From an uncultured Caulobacteraceae bacterium (lineage in GTDB: Bacteria > Pseudomonadota > Alphaproteobacteria > Caulobacterales > Caulobacteraceae): a stretch of 41,642 nt of DNA. The notes under the pieces were generated by a model that worked only from the letters and a program-made list of their open reading frames with translations, searched no databases and had not been told where the DNA came from. Below are positions 7,581 through 16,111 of the stretch, piece by piece. The stretch is from the NCBI GenBank assembly GCA_903923135.1, contig CAIXWN010000126.1, positions 1 through 41,642 of the forward strand. Reading direction: 5' to 3'. A program made the position numbers and the translations under genes. Within the stretch, counting starts at the first letter, position 1. Every line of letters begins with the position of its first letter.

Positions 7581-8621
7581 CTAGAAGCCCGCCACCCGCC
7601 CGTTCGGCTGCCCGTCGACGATCTGGTCGAGATATTCGCTCAGGCCATAGCCGACCTGATCGCCACAGCGGTATTCGGTCATGCCCTCGGTTATGCGCGT
7701 GGTCATCTCGGTTCCGTCCGGCCCTGTCCGACGGTTGCGCAGGGGAATCAGCGACAGCACCTTGCCCGTGACCTCATAGGTCTTGCCCCCCGCCGTGCCG
7801 ATGCTGGCGCGCAGTCCGGTCTGATAGCCGTTGTCGTCCCAGTCGCTGTCGATCTTGCACGCGGTGATCAGATCGTAGGCGCCGTCGGCGAAGACCATGC
7901 CGCCCTCGCGCGCGCCGCCCTTGCCGTCGCCGATCGTCGACAGCATCATCCCGAAGTCGCGGCCGAAATTCATCGGGCACCAGCGATACCAGTCGATCGC
8001 CTGCCAGTAGCGCGGGCCCCAGGACTTGTCGCGCAGGCCAAAACCCTCGATCTCGAAGCGCTCGTCACCCACGGTGATCACGCCACGCGCCGCGCAATGC
8101 TGTTCATAGTGGGCCTTCGCAAAGGACTTTTCGGGGTCGACGTCCAGGGCCGAGCCGTCGGCTTTGAGGGTCTCGCCGCCGTACATCGGAGAGACGCCTT
8201 CGTAGTCGAGCTCGACCGTGCAGGGCGCGCTGGGATTTTCCCGCCAGGCCTTCTTGGGGTCGGCCATCTCCAGAGGCCGGGCCAGCACCAGCGCCTTGCC
8301 CGCGAAGCTCACCTTCAGCGGTTTGAACGGCTCGATCACCTCGATCTTCAATCCACCCGCGTCCAGCGCCGCGTTGTCGGAAATGGCGGGCCGGCCGAAC
8401 GTGAAGGCCACCCGACCGTCAGGCAGGTAGAGGCAGACGCTGACCTCGGCGTAGCCCTCGTTGGGCCGGTTGCCGATACGGAACCACCCCCCCGCCTTCG
8501 TTCGGGGGTCGAAGGCGTTGAAGTACATGCTCTCGTTGTAGTTCTTCGCCTCGCCCGGATCGTGGGTGAACTCATCCCGCGGTTCGAGACGGACGATGAA
8601 GGCAGGATCGACAGCGGCCAT
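7581..8621 (-). CDS. DUF7064/DUF7065-type (AttH/lipocalin-like fold) conserved protein
   Basis: 346-residue soluble protein without signal peptide. The N-terminal D-E-F-T-H-D-P-G ... N-E-S-M-Y-F-N-A-F-D segment and the central G-F-G-L-R-D-K-S-W-G-P-R-Y-W block are the signatures of a family common in Caulobacter, Sphingomonas and mycobacteria and annotated as DUF7064/DUF7065. The family is related to AttH/hydroxyneurosporene-synthase-like double-lipocalin folds. No enzymatic activity is established, and the clan often occurs near lipid or steroid catabolism genes. The ATG at 8621 has AGAGGAAAA just upstream; the longer frame (to 8675) lacks such a site. mmcB lies 61 nt upstream on the same strand. 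Confidence 0.75.
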   Translation of the reverse strand: MAAVDPAFIVRLEPRDEFTHDPGEAKNYNESMYFNAFDPRTKAGGWFRIGNRPNEGYAEVSVCLYLPDGRVAFTFGRPAISDNAALDAGGLKIEVIEPFKPLKVSFAGKALVLARPLEMADPKKAWRENPSAPCTVELDYEGVSPMYGGETLKADGSALDVDPEKSFAKAHYEQHCAARGVITVGDERFEIEGFGLRDKSWGPRYWQAIDWYRWCPMNFGRDFGMMLSTIGDGKGGAREGGMVFADGAYDLITACKIDSDWDDNGYQTGLRASIGTAGGKTYEVTGKVLSLIPLRNRRTGPDGTEMTTRITEGMTEYRCGDQVGYGLSEYLDQIVDGQPNGRVAGF

Positions 8622-8682
8622 GGCGGTTTTCCTCTTTTGGCGGCGATTGTATTCGCGCCGGGCCCGCCCCCGCAATCAGGGC

Positions 8683-9144
8683 TTATCCGGAGACTCGTTC
8701 GGCCGGGGCCGGGACAGACAGCGCCCGCCCCGCCGCCAGTCGGGCGAAGGCCACCGTCAGGGCTTTGCGGCGTGCGGAGGCCAGGGGGGCGACCGGCGAA
8801 TCCCGCAGAACCGCCCCGTCGAAGCCATCGGCCACGATCAGCCCTGGCTCAACGGGCAGGATCTCCCGCGGAAATTCGGGCGCGACGGCGAAGAAGAAGG
8901 CGTCACAGAACGGCAGGTAGTCGCCCCACTTGCGATCGGCGAGAAAGTCGTGGGTTCCGGACTTCACCTCGGCCACGGCGATCTCACCCCGCGGGCCGAT
9001 GGCCATGATGTCGGCCCGGCGGCCATTGGGCAGCCGCACCTCCAGCAGGGGGGCGTAGCCCAGGGCCACGAACAGGCGCGCCGCCCCGCGCGTGACGGCG
9101 CTGGTGACCTCGGGACGGCTGAAGGCGAGAGTGAAGCTTTCCAC
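8683..9144 (-). CDS. mmcB: MmcB-family DNA repair protein (PD-(D/E)XK nuclease-like)
   Basis: 153-residue protein of the MmcB family (PF06319), SOS-induced in Caulobacter and needed for mitomycin C resistance. The nuclease-like core is visible as R-R-A-D-I-M-A-I ... E-I-A-V-A-E-V-K-S-G, the Asp and E-x-K residues of a PD-(D/E)XK fold, followed by D-F-x-x-D-R-K-W-G-D-Y-L-P-F-C-D-A-F-F-F-A-V. The start is GTG 9144: an ATG at 9152-9150 is out of frame. A perfect LexA box (9156-9170) lies 12 bp upstream of the GTG, so expression should rise after DNA damage. Length and ends match the family. Confidence 0.9.
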   Translation of the reverse strand: MESFTLAFSRPEVTSAVTRGAARLFVALGYAPLLEVRLPNGRRADIMAIGPRGEIAVAEVKSGTHDFLADRKWGDYLPFCDAFFFAVAPEFPREILPVEPGLIVADGFDGAVLRDSPVAPLASARRKALTVAFARLAAGRALSVPAPAERVSG

Positions 9145-9155
9145 GCCGCCATTGT

Positions 9156-9170
9156 GTTCGCTCTTCGTTC
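9156..9170 (-). promoter_or_regulatory. LexA (SOS) box upstream of mmcB
   Basis: GTTCGCTCTTCGTTC fits the alphaproteobacterial LexA operator GTTC-N7-GTTC exactly, as written on the + strand. It lies between the lipocalin stop (9175) and the mmcB GTG (9144). LexA bound here would block mmcB transcription in undamaged cells. Confidence 0.88.
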
Positions 9171-9174
9171 GGGG

Positions 9175-9723
9175 TCAACCGCCCGTCTGGACCGGATGGA
9201 CAAGCCGGGACGGCGCATAACCCAGGGCGGCGACTCTTGCCTCTGCCGCGGCAAGCGTCGAAGCGGGCAGTGCCGGACGGCGCGCCAGCACCCAGACGAA
9301 GTTCCCGCCCGGGGTGGCCATGATCAGCCAGTCGTTGTCGTCGGCGTGGTCGAGCACCCAGTACTCCTGATGCACCAGGCCGCCGAAGAAGCTGGCCCGG
9401 AAGCGGGTGTTGTCGCCGCCAGGAAGAATTCTGGCTCGCGCCCGGACCACCTTGACCGGTCCGGAGGCCGCGCCGCGGTGGCAGGTCTCGGTGAGCACAA
9501 AGGCGCCGTTCGCCCAGCCGTCAAAGTCGCTTGTGGGGGCCTGACAATCCTTCTGCATCGCATTGGGCGTGCGGGCGATTTCGTACCAGCGCCCGGAGTA
9601 GACCCCGATGGCGACCGGTCTCGTGGGATCCGGCGCCCGGGTCAGGGCGAGGGCCACGGCGGGCGTGGCGAGGAACACGGCGGCGCAGGCGAGCGCACGT
9701 CGAAGCGTGGCGGATGTGAACAC
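9175..9723 (-). CDS. Blc-type lipocalin, secreted or periplasmic
   Basis: 182-residue lipocalin-family protein. The N-terminus (R-R-A-L-A-C-A-A-V-F-L-A-T-P-A-V-A-L-A) is a signal peptide; there is no clear lipobox Cys. The lipocalin fingerprint Y-S-G-R-W-Y-E-I-A-R-T-P-N (about 36-48) is the GxW motif, and later strands Y-W-V-L-D-H-A-D-D-N-D-W-L-I-M and F-V-W-V-L-A-R-R-P match Blc (bacterial lipocalin). These bind lipids or other hydrophobic ligands at the envelope. The start is GTG 9723 because GGAGGT lies 5 nt upstream; the longer open frame has no signal for initiation. Its stop is 4 nt from the SOS box of mmcB. Confidence 0.88.
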   Translation of the reverse strand: MFTSATLRRALACAAVFLATPAVALALTRAPDPTRPVAIGVYSGRWYEIARTPNAMQKDCQAPTSDFDGWANGAFVLTETCHRGAASGPVKVVRARARILPGGDNTRFRASFFGGLVHQEYWVLDHADDNDWLIMATPGGNFVWVLARRPALPASTLAAAEARVAALGYAPSRLVHPVQTGG

Positions 9724-9819
9724 GGCACCTCCAGGGCGATCCAGAGGGCCATAGTAGGCGAGGGGCCCCTGAACAGGGCATGAAGGGCCGTTGCAACGGG
9801 GGCGGGTCCGAACAGAAGA

Positions 9820-9846
9820 CGCCCCGCCGACTTGGCCGGCGGGGCG
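9820..9846 (-). terminator. Terminator hairpin downstream of the diiron protein gene
   Basis: A perfect 9-bp GC-rich stem, CGCCCCGCC (9820-9828) and GGCGGGGCG (9838-9846), with a 9-nt loop, lies 32 bp past the stop of the diiron gene. On the minus strand it is followed by TCTTCTGTTC, a weak T-rich stretch, consistent with intrinsic termination. Confidence 0.6.
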
Positions 9847-9878
9847 CATTGATGTCCGTGGCGGCCAGACCGGCAGGC

Positions 9879-11000
9879 CTATTCCGCGGCCATCAGGGTA
9901 ACGGCGCGTTCGCGGAAGTTGATGGTCTTCAGATAGGCGATGCCTTCATCGGCGATGTCGTCGCCCACCATCCGGTCGCCCTCGGCCTTCAGTTCATCCA
10001 TATCGACATACATGCCATAGAAGGCGCGCGTGCGGTCGGTGATGATGCCGGCGTTAAGCAGGGTCTTGATCAGCACCCGGAAGATGTTGGTGGCCTGCTT
10101 CATGTCCTCGCGGCGGGCCTCGTCGGTGGCCAGCTTCTGGATTTCCGCTAGAACCAGGTCCGGGTCCAGGCCGAACTCCTCATAGAGATCACGCTGCTCA
10201 CTGGGAGAGACCAGATTGAACAGCACGCTCTGGAAGCAGTGAGCGGCCCAATCCTCGACGATGGCATGCTCTTCCGGTGTCAGTTTGGGCACGGTGCGAT
10301 CGGCCCAGATCTTGCCGAACTTGTGGTGGAACGCCTCGTCGGTCATCACCAGTTGCATCAGCTTGCGGCCGAGCGGATCGTTCAGTTTCTGATAGAAGGT
10401 GGCGAAGGCGCCCATCGCGAGCCCCTCGACAAGCATCTGCATGCCGATAATCTTCTTGTAGACCTCCGGCGCAGAGATGATCTCGGTGAGCAGGCTCTTG
10501 AGCACGGCGCTGCATTCCACCGGCCGGCCCCACCGGACCCTGATGTATTTGGCGAAGGCGGTGACGTGCCGGGCCTCCTCACGGGTTTGATTGGCCGCAT
10601 ATTCCTGGGCGCCCTGGTCGTAGAGCACGTGGCAGAGCGACGCCGACAGATTCAGGGCGCCCTGCTCGCCGTGCAGGATCGAGGAAAAGCTGCGCAGCAG
10701 CGACTTGTTCACGAACTGCGCCCGCAGGGCGGGATCCTTGAGGTGGTTGGAGACGTAGGGCGTCTGAATGGCGATGTTCAGTTCCTCGGGAACGAGGGGC
10801 TGATTGAGCATGTCCCAGGGCTCGTCGAAGTCGATGTACTTCTTGTCCAGCGGATCCCAGAAATGGTCGTGGGTGGCGCTGATGATCCTGTCAAAAGCGT
10901 CAGTCCGCGCGTGATAGCGGTCCAGGTTCAGCATCGATTCGAAATCGTCCGGCGCCACGGCGTCGTACATGGAGTCTTTGGTGATGTTTCCGTCGGCCAC
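9879..11000 (-). CDS. Ferritin-like diiron protein (AurF/oxygenase-like)
   Basis: 373-residue helical protein with the ligand set of a carboxylate-bridged diiron site: Glu112 (H-G-E-Q-G), Glu142 and His145 (E-E-A-R-H), Glu192 (L-V-E-G-L) and Glu222/His225 (D-E-A-F-H-H). This is the two E-x-x-H pattern of ferritin-like oxidases and oxygenases, including the p-aminobenzoate N-oxygenase-like group. Substrate is not predictable. GTG 11000 is preferred because GGGAGA precedes it by a suitable distance; ATG 11042 would add 14 residues. It is divergent from an XRE regulator, with 195 bp between the starts, so the two may be linked in regulation. Confidence 0.8.
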   Translation of the reverse strand: MADGNITKDSMYDAVAPDDFESMLNLDRYHARTDAFDRIISATHDHFWDPLDKKYIDFDEPWDMLNQPLVPEELNIAIQTPYVSNHLKDPALRAQFVNKSLLRSFSSILHGEQGALNLSASLCHVLYDQGAQEYAANQTREEARHVTAFAKYIRVRWGRPVECSAVLKSLLTEIISAPEVYKKIIGMQMLVEGLAMGAFATFYQKLNDPLGRKLMQLVMTDEAFHHKFGKIWADRTVPKLTPEEHAIVEDWAAHCFQSVLFNLVSPSEQRDLYEEFGLDPDLVLAEIQKLATDEARREDMKQATNIFRVLIKTLLNAGIITDRTRAFYGMYVDMDELKAEGDRMVGDDIADEGIAYLKTINFRERAVTLMAAE

Positions 11001-11195
11001 GGCCGGTGTCTCCCAAAAATGAAACGGTTCTTGCACATGCAACTAGCTCGCGGTCGCGACTGGAGTCAACAAACATGACGGGGGCGTCACTAATTTCCCG
11101 TCGGCGACGTTGGCGGCCTTTTGTCGAGCTCCGCGATTGCGCCCCGCGGCCGCAGCACGTCACAATGGGGGACCGATGACGGACCTCACGAACGT

Positions 11196-12104
11196 ATGAC
11201 CGAGCCCTTCTCCGCCAAACTGAACCTGGTCCTGAAGGTGCTCAGCGTCAGCCGCGCCCAGCTTGCCAAGGAACTGGGGATCGACAAGTCCGTGGTGGCC
11301 CGTTGGGCGTCTGGCGCCACCCTGCCCTCCGGCCACAATCTATCGCACCTCAGCAACTTGATGGCCCGGACCATTCCGGGCTTCACCGCCCTGGACTGGG
11401 ACCTTGACCTGCAGTCCCTGGCGCTGCGGCTGGGCGTCAGACCCTCTGAGCCGGGCCCCGGCCAGGCCGCCGCGCCGCCGCTCGCCCTAGCCCTGCCGTT
11501 TCTCGACCAGATCGAGGCCGCCACAGGCCTGCGCGGCGGCGCCTATGAGGGCTTCTATCGCTCCACGAGACCCTATGCGGCGCAGCCGGGGCTGTTCCTG
11601 CATGATCACCTCTTTGCGCGGCGAGGCGACGATGGGCTACTGCGCTTTCGCATGTCGACGGCGGGCGTGATCGTCGAGGGCTGGATCCTGCCCATTCAGG
11701 GCCAGCTGTTCATCATCGGCACCGAGTTCACCGGTGGTACGCTGGTGTTCGCCATCCTGCACGGGGTCAACACGGTCCAGGCCGAGGTGCTCGATGGCGT
11801 CACCCTTAGCTCGAACCTCGACGCCGGCCGCACGACCTCGGCGACACCGGTGGTGTACCAACGCATCGGCGACCTTGGGCCGGACCCGGCGCAGGACAAC
11901 GCCAGACTTGACGCCCTCGCCGCGGCGAACCCGGTGGATGTGGCCGAAGCCATCCCCCACGATCTGCGTCGCCATCTGTTGCGCGATCTGGGGCCGGAAC
12001 AGTGGGCGAAGGGCGGCGAGCTGCTGCTGCGGCTGCCTCTGACCCAGTCGCTCAGCCGCGGGCCGCCACCGGTGCTACCCGGCGCACCGCCGCCTTCGTC
12101 CTGA
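11196..12104 (+). CDS. XRE-type helix-turn-helix regulator with unknown C-terminal domain
   Basis: 302 residues. The N-terminal 60 residues form a Cro/XRE helix-turn-helix: S-R-A-Q-L-A-K-E-L-G-I-D-K-S-V-V-A-R-W-A-S-G-A. The C-terminal two thirds, with G-F-Y-R-S-T-R-P, F-L-H-D-H-L-F and G-Q-L-F-I-I-G-T-E, look like a globular beta-rich domain I cannot name. It probably senses a ligand or interacts with a partner. ATG 11196 is the start that fits the helix-turn-helix; an upstream in-frame TTG (11121) is unlikely. The tail is Pro/Ser rich. Divergence from the diiron gene suggests that gene as one target, by inference only. Confidence 0.8.
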   Translation: MTEPFSAKLNLVLKVLSVSRAQLAKELGIDKSVVARWASGATLPSGHNLSHLSNLMARTIPGFTALDWDLDLQSLALRLGVRPSEPGPGQAAAPPLALALPFLDQIEAATGLRGGAYEGFYRSTRPYAAQPGLFLHDHLFARRGDDGLLRFRMSTAGVIVEGWILPIQGQLFIIGTEFTGGTLVFAILHGVNTVQAEVLDGVTLSSNLDAGRTTSATPVVYQRIGDLGPDPAQDNARLDALAAANPVDVAEAIPHDLRRHLLRDLGPEQWAKGGELLLRLPLTQSLSRGPPPVLPGAPPPSS

Positions 12105-12190
12105 CCGGGCGGGCCGTGCAACCCTTTGCACCGACACGCCCGACGCTGCATCTTCCCGCCCACACGCCGCTCTTTCATAAGGATCGCCAC

Positions 12191-12583
12191 ATGTCGCACG
12201 CCCGCCGCCGGGCGCCTCGTCAGGAGCCAAGCACGCCGATGCAGGACAGCCATGCAGTCGGACGGCCTTTTGACGTCACCCCCGATGGCGTTCGGCTTCG
12301 CGGCCGCCTGACGCCGGGGGCCAGCCGCACCGGCCTGGACGGCCTCATAGAACTGCCCGGCGGCCGCCTGGCTCTGCGCCTGCGGGTGCAGGCCCCACCC
12401 GTGGAGGGCGCGGCCAACGCCGCCGTGATCGCCTACCTCGCCAAGACCCTGAAGCTGTCGAAATCCAGCGTCCGTATCGCCAGCGGCCAGTCCTCGCGTC
12501 TGAAGACCATCGCCATCTACGGGGATTCCAGGGACGTGGCTGCCCGCCTGACCGCCTGGATCGAGGCGCCCGTGGACGCCTGA
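12191..12583 (+). CDS. DUF167 (YggU/UPF0235) family protein
   Basis: 130-residue protein. The DUF167 core runs from about residue 30 to 125: L-T-P-G-A-S-R-T-G, then L-R-L-R-V-Q-A-P-P-V-E-G-A-A-N-A-A-V-I, then L-A-K-x-L-K-L-S-K-S-S-V-R-I-A-S-G-Q-S-S-R-L-K. This is a small conserved alpha/beta fold without an established role. ATG 12191 has AAGGATC at a good distance; ATG 12239 is possible and would drop a basic lead peptide. It follows the XRE gene after 86 nt. Confidence 0.85.
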   Translation: MSHARRRAPRQEPSTPMQDSHAVGRPFDVTPDGVRLRGRLTPGASRTGLDGLIELPGGRLALRLRVQAPPVEGAANAAVIAYLAKTLKLSKSSVRIASGQSSRLKTIAIYGDSRDVAARLTAWIEAPVDA

Positions 12584-12670
12584 GGATCTCCGGACCGCGG
12601 CGCTCGACGGTTGCGCCGACGCCATGGAACGCGCGTGGTGGCCGCTCCATCGAGTCCGTGGACGTCACTC

Positions 12671-13036
12671 ATGCCCATCCCCTTCGCGCGTCTGCTGCCG
12701 ATCCTGATGCTGATCGCCTCGAACCTGTTCATGACGCTCGCCTGGTATGGCCATCTGAAGTTCAAGGACAAGCCGCTCTGGGTGGTGATCCTGGTCAGCT
12801 GGGCGATCGCTTTCTGCGAGTACTGCCTGGCCGTCCCGGCCAATCGTTGGGGCAGCGCCGTCTATACGGCGGCCGAACTGAAGGCGATCCAGGAGGTAAT
12901 CACCCTGTCGGTCTTCGTGGTGTTCTCGTTCGTCTACCTCGGCCAGAAGATCACCCTGGCCCAGGGCGCGGGGTTCGCCCTGATCGGCGCCGGCGCGTTC
13001 CTGATCTTTCATGGGACCCCGGCGCATCCCGGGTAA
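12671..13036 (+). CDS. DMT-superfamily small membrane protein, DUF486
   Basis: 121 residues, almost wholly hydrophobic, with four predicted membrane helices. Family signatures are visible: F-M-T-x-A-W-Y-G-H-L-K near the start, S-W-x-I-A-F-C-E-Y-C-L-A-V-P-A-N-R in the middle, and L-K-x-I-Q-E-V-I-T-L. This matches DUF486, a four-helix branch of the drug/metabolite transporter superfamily with unknown substrate. ATG 12671 is the start that gives the family's usual N-terminus. The gene is followed after 65 nt by the D-aminopeptidase gene on the same strand. Confidence 0.88.
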   Translation: MPIPFARLLPILMLIASNLFMTLAWYGHLKFKDKPLWVVILVSWAIAFCEYCLAVPANRWGSAVYTAAELKAIQEVITLSVFVVFSFVYLGQKITLAQGAGFALIGAGAFLIFHGTPAHPG

Positions 13037-13101
13037 ACGTCGGCCGGTCGACACTCCGCCCTTCCTTGCCCTGTCCGCCCGTAGCGGCGAAACTCAGGTT
13101 C

Positions 13102-14673
13102 ATGCCCAAGTCCATCTTCGCCCGACTCGACCGCGTCCTCACCCGGCTTCCCCAAGCCTATCCCGGACCCGGCGGCGCCGTCGCCGTCCTGAAGGACGGC
13201 GAGGTTCTGGTCCGCCATGCCTGGGGATTCGCCAACGCCGAGAGGCGCATCGCCTTTACCCCGCGCACCCTGTTTCGCTTCTGCTCGATCACCAAACAGT
13301 TCACATGCGCCCTGGCCCTTGACCTGCACCCCGACCTGTCGGCGCTCGACGACGACGTGCTCGCCCGCCTTCCGAGGCTGGTGGGTGCGGCGCCGCGCGC
13401 GGCGCATCTCGCGCACAACCAGTCCGGGTTGCGCGACTACTGGGCGGTGGCCATGCTCCTGGGCTCGCCCGTCGAAGCGGCCTTCGGCGACACCGAGGCC
13501 GCCAGGATCGTCGGCGACACCCGCAGCCTGCAGTTCGAACCTGGAACCCGCTTTTCCTATGTGAACCAGAACTTCCGTCTACTGTCCGACATCCTGCAGG
13601 ACCGCGCCGGCGAGGCCTTCACCGAGCTGCTGCGCCGCCGGGTCTTCGACCGCGTGGGCATGGAGACCGCCTTCCTGGCCGCCGACACCAGCGCCATGCC
13701 GGACGGAACCGAAGGCTATGAAGGCGCCCAGACGGGTGGCTTCCGCGCCGCCGAAAACGCCATCCTGTGGACCGGCGACGCCGGGCTGGGCGCCAGTCTC
13801 GATGACATGATCGCCTGGGAGCGCCATGTCGACGCCACGCGTGACGATCCTCGGTCCCTGTACCGGCGCCTGTCCGCGCCGGTCGCCTTCGCCGACGGCA
13901 GCCCCGCCGGCTATGGCTTCGGCCTGAATCGGTCTGTCGAGTTTGGCCGGGCCACGACCGGCCACGGCGGCGCCCTGCGCGGATGGCGAAGCCACCGGCT
14001 GTATGTTCCCGAAGCCCGCGTCAGCGTGGTGGTGATGTTCAACCACCTGGCCAACGCCTACGCCGCAGCCATCGACCTGCTCGCGGCCGCCCTGAACGCG
14101 TCCGCGTCGAAGCCCGACGCGCGACACGCGACCCCCGCCTGGACTGGCGCCTATCTCGAACCGGAAAGCGGCCTCTCCGTACGCGTCGATGCCGGCGACC
14201 CGGGGACGGTGCGCCTGCGCTTCGGCCATTCGGCCCAGGTCCTCGACCTACGGCCCGACGGATCGGCGGGCGGTGGCGGCGCGCCGCGCCTGCACCGCGA
14301 CGAGGCCGGCTACCTGATCCTGAGCCGTCAGGGCGATAACACCGCCACTCGCCTGACGCCCTTGGCCCCCGCGACGCTGACCACCGACGTGGCGGGCAGC
14401 TATCGCTGCGAAGAGTTGGAATCCGAACTCACCGTGATTGACGCCGGCGGCGCGCTTTACGGCGCCTTTTCCGGATTCCTGGGGCGTGGCCGCATGGAAC
14501 TGCTCGAGCCGGTTGGCGATGACGTCTGGGTCCTGCCCTGCCCCCGCGCCCTCGACCACACGCCGCCGGGCGACTGGACCCTGGCCTTTCGTCGCGACGT
14601 CGCCGGGGCGCCGGAAGGGGTCTCCGTGGGCTGCTGGCTCGCGCGGGGTCTTTGGTACGCCCGGGCGAGCTGA
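13102..14673 (+). CDS. dap: D-aminopeptidase (serine beta-lactamase-like, S12)
   Basis: 523-residue homologue of the Ochrobactrum anthropi D-aminopeptidase (520 residues), which removes N-terminal D-amino acids from peptides. The penicillin-recognising fold carries Ser62 and Lys65 in C-S-I-T-K-Q-F, Tyr153 in S-Y-V-N-Q-N, and the H-G-G motif (His288) in G-H-G-G-A-L-R-G-W; the Ser, Lys and Tyr numbers coincide with those I recall for the Ochrobactrum enzyme. Two C-terminal lipocalin-like domains follow, ending G-C-W-L-A-R-G-L-W-Y. No signal peptide is seen, so it should be cytoplasmic. The gene ends just before repeat copy 1 and the convergent argG. Confidence 0.9.
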   Translation: MPKSIFARLDRVLTRLPQAYPGPGGAVAVLKDGEVLVRHAWGFANAERRIAFTPRTLFRFCSITKQFTCALALDLHPDLSALDDDVLARLPRLVGAAPRAAHLAHNQSGLRDYWAVAMLLGSPVEAAFGDTEAARIVGDTRSLQFEPGTRFSYVNQNFRLLSDILQDRAGEAFTELLRRRVFDRVGMETAFLAADTSAMPDGTEGYEGAQTGGFRAAENAILWTGDAGLGASLDDMIAWERHVDATRDDPRSLYRRLSAPVAFADGSPAGYGFGLNRSVEFGRATTGHGGALRGWRSHRLYVPEARVSVVVMFNHLANAYAAAIDLLAAALNASASKPDARHATPAWTGAYLEPESGLSVRVDAGDPGTVRLRFGHSAQVLDLRPDGSAGGGGAPRLHRDEAGYLILSRQGDNTATRLTPLAPATLTTDVAGSYRCEELESELTVIDAGGALYGAFSGFLGRGRMELLEPVGDDVWVLPCPRALDHTPPGDWTLAFRRDVAGAPEGVSVGCWLARGLWYARAS

Positions 14674-14696
14674 CCGAGCATCGGTTCGTCTGATCA

Positions 14697-14810
14697 AGAG
14701 CAAAATCCGACCAGATGGAAACCTCTGGTCGGATTTAATTTGCCCTGGAGTCAAAAGCTTAGAGCCTTTCTGATCCGATCTGACTGTTGCAATCAGATCG
14801 GGAAGGGCTA
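14697..14810. repeat. Double-hairpin dispersed repeat, copy 1
   Basis: This is one of two related elements in the window (copy 2 at 28018-28110). The first hairpin has a perfect 13-bp stem, 14703-14715 with 14724-14736, and the loop TGGAAACC. A spacer with GTCAAAAGCTTAGAGCC follows. The second hairpin pairs CCGATCTGA (14775-14783) with TCAGATCGG (14793-14801). The element fills the gap between the convergent dap and argG genes and reaches the argG stop codon, so it probably terminates both. Confidence 0.85.
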
Positions 14811-16037
14811 GCCTCGCGCGTCCCGCTTGGCGAGGACGCGCAGCCGCAGGGCGTTGAGCTTGATGAAACCGCCGGCGTCGCGGTGGTCGTAGGCGCTCTG
14901 GCCTTCTTCGAACGTCACCAGATCCTGGTCGTAGAGCGAGTGGGCGCTGGAACGGCCGATGATAGAGACGTTGCCCTTGTAGAGTTTCACCCGGACCTGG
15001 CCGGTAACCTTCGCCTGAGAATGGTCGACGGCCGCCTGCAGCATCTCGCGCTCCGGGGCGAACCAGAAACCGTTATACACGAGCTCGGCGTACTTGGGCA
15101 TCAACTCGTCCTTGAGATGCATTGCCCCCCGGTCCAGCGTGATGGACTCGATGCCGCGGTGCGCCGCCAGCAGGATCGTGCCACCAGGGGTCTCGTAGAC
15201 ACCCCGCGACTTCATGCCGACATAGCGGTTCTCCACCAGGTCAAGCCGGCCGACGCCATTGTCGTGGCCGAGCTGATTGAGCTTCGTCAGCAGGGCCGCC
15301 GGCGACAGCGCCACGCCATCGATGGCCACCGGGTCGCCGCGTTCGAAGTCCATGGTGAACACCGTGGGGGCGTCCGGGGCATCCTCCGGCGAGATCGTGC
15401 GCATGTGCACGAACTCGGGCGCCTCGACATCCGGGTCCTCCAGCACCTTGCCTTCGGATGAGGAGTGCAGAAGGTTGGCGTCGACGCTGAAGGGCGCTTC
15501 GCCCCGCTTGTCCTTGGCGATGGGAATCTGGTGTGCCTCGGCGAAGGCGAGCAGGGATTCGCGGCTCTTGAAGTTCCATTCCCGCCAGGGGGCGATCACC
15601 CGGATGTCCGGGTCGAGCGCATAGTAACCGAGCTCGAAGCGGACCTGATCGTTCCCCTTGCCCGTGGCGCCGTGACACACCGCGTCGGCGCCCACCTTGC
15701 GGGCGATGTCGATCTGGGTCTTGGCGATCAGCGGCCGGGCGATGGACGTGCCGAGCAGGTATTGACCCTCGTAGACCGCGTTGGCGCGGAACATCGGAAA
15801 CACATAGTCGCGTACGAAGGTCTCGCGCAGATCCTCGATGAAGATGTTCTCGGCCTTCACGCCCAGCAGCAGGGCCTTGTCGCGAGCCGGGCCGAGCTCC
15901 TCGCCCTGACCGAGGTCGGCGGTGAAGGTGACCACCTCGCAACCGTAGGTCTGCTCCAGCCATTTGAGGATGATCGACGTGTCGAGGCCGCCGCTGTAGG
16001 CGAGGACGACTTTCTTGACGGGCGTATCGGCGGCCAT
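14808..16037 (-). CDS. argG: Argininosuccinate synthase
   Basis: 409-residue argininosuccinate synthase, which joins citrulline and aspartate with ATP in arginine synthesis. The N-terminal P-loop-like A-Y-S-G-G-L-D-T-S binds ATP and is followed by [10 protein letters not shown]. The citrulline/aspartate-binding middle has [14 protein letters not shown] and [13 protein letters not shown] 16037 is preferred over ATG 16049, which adds only four residues. The gene appears to be a single unit ending at repeat copy 1. Confidence 0.97.
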   Translation of the reverse strand: MAADTPVKKVVLAYSGGLDTSIILKWLEQTYGCEVVTFTADLGQGEELGPARDKALLLGVKAENIFIEDLRETFVRDYVFPMFRANAVYEGQYLLGTSIARPLIAKTQIDIARKVGADAVCHGATGKGNDQVRFELGYYALDPDIRVIAPWREWNFKSRESLLAFAEAHQIPIAKDKRGEAPFSVDANLLHSSSEGKVLEDPDVEAPEFVHMRTISPEDAPDAPTVFTMDFERGDPVAIDGVALSPAALLTKLNQLGHDNGVGRLDLVENRYVGMKSRGVYETPGGTILLAAHRGIESITLDRGAMHLKDELMPKYAELVYNGFWFAPEREMLQAAVDHSQAKVTGQVRVKLYKGNVSIIGRSSAHSLYDQDLVTFEEGQSAYDHRDAGGFIKLNALRLRVLAKRDARG

Positions 16038-16111
16038 GACGGTTCTCAATCTTCGGATGGAGCGGCGCTTTAAGAGCCCTGCGGCCGACGATGCAACCCC
16101 TCAGCGTCCGA

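Noticed and set aside
7401-9008. Long + strand open frame of 535 codons
   Set aside because: It is antisense to the DUF7065-type gene and part of mmcB, has low-complexity composition and no domain. It is a product of high GC content.
9150-9152. ATG upstream of mmcB
   Set aside because: It is out of frame with the nuclease-like protein and abuts the LexA box; the frame it opens has no similarity.
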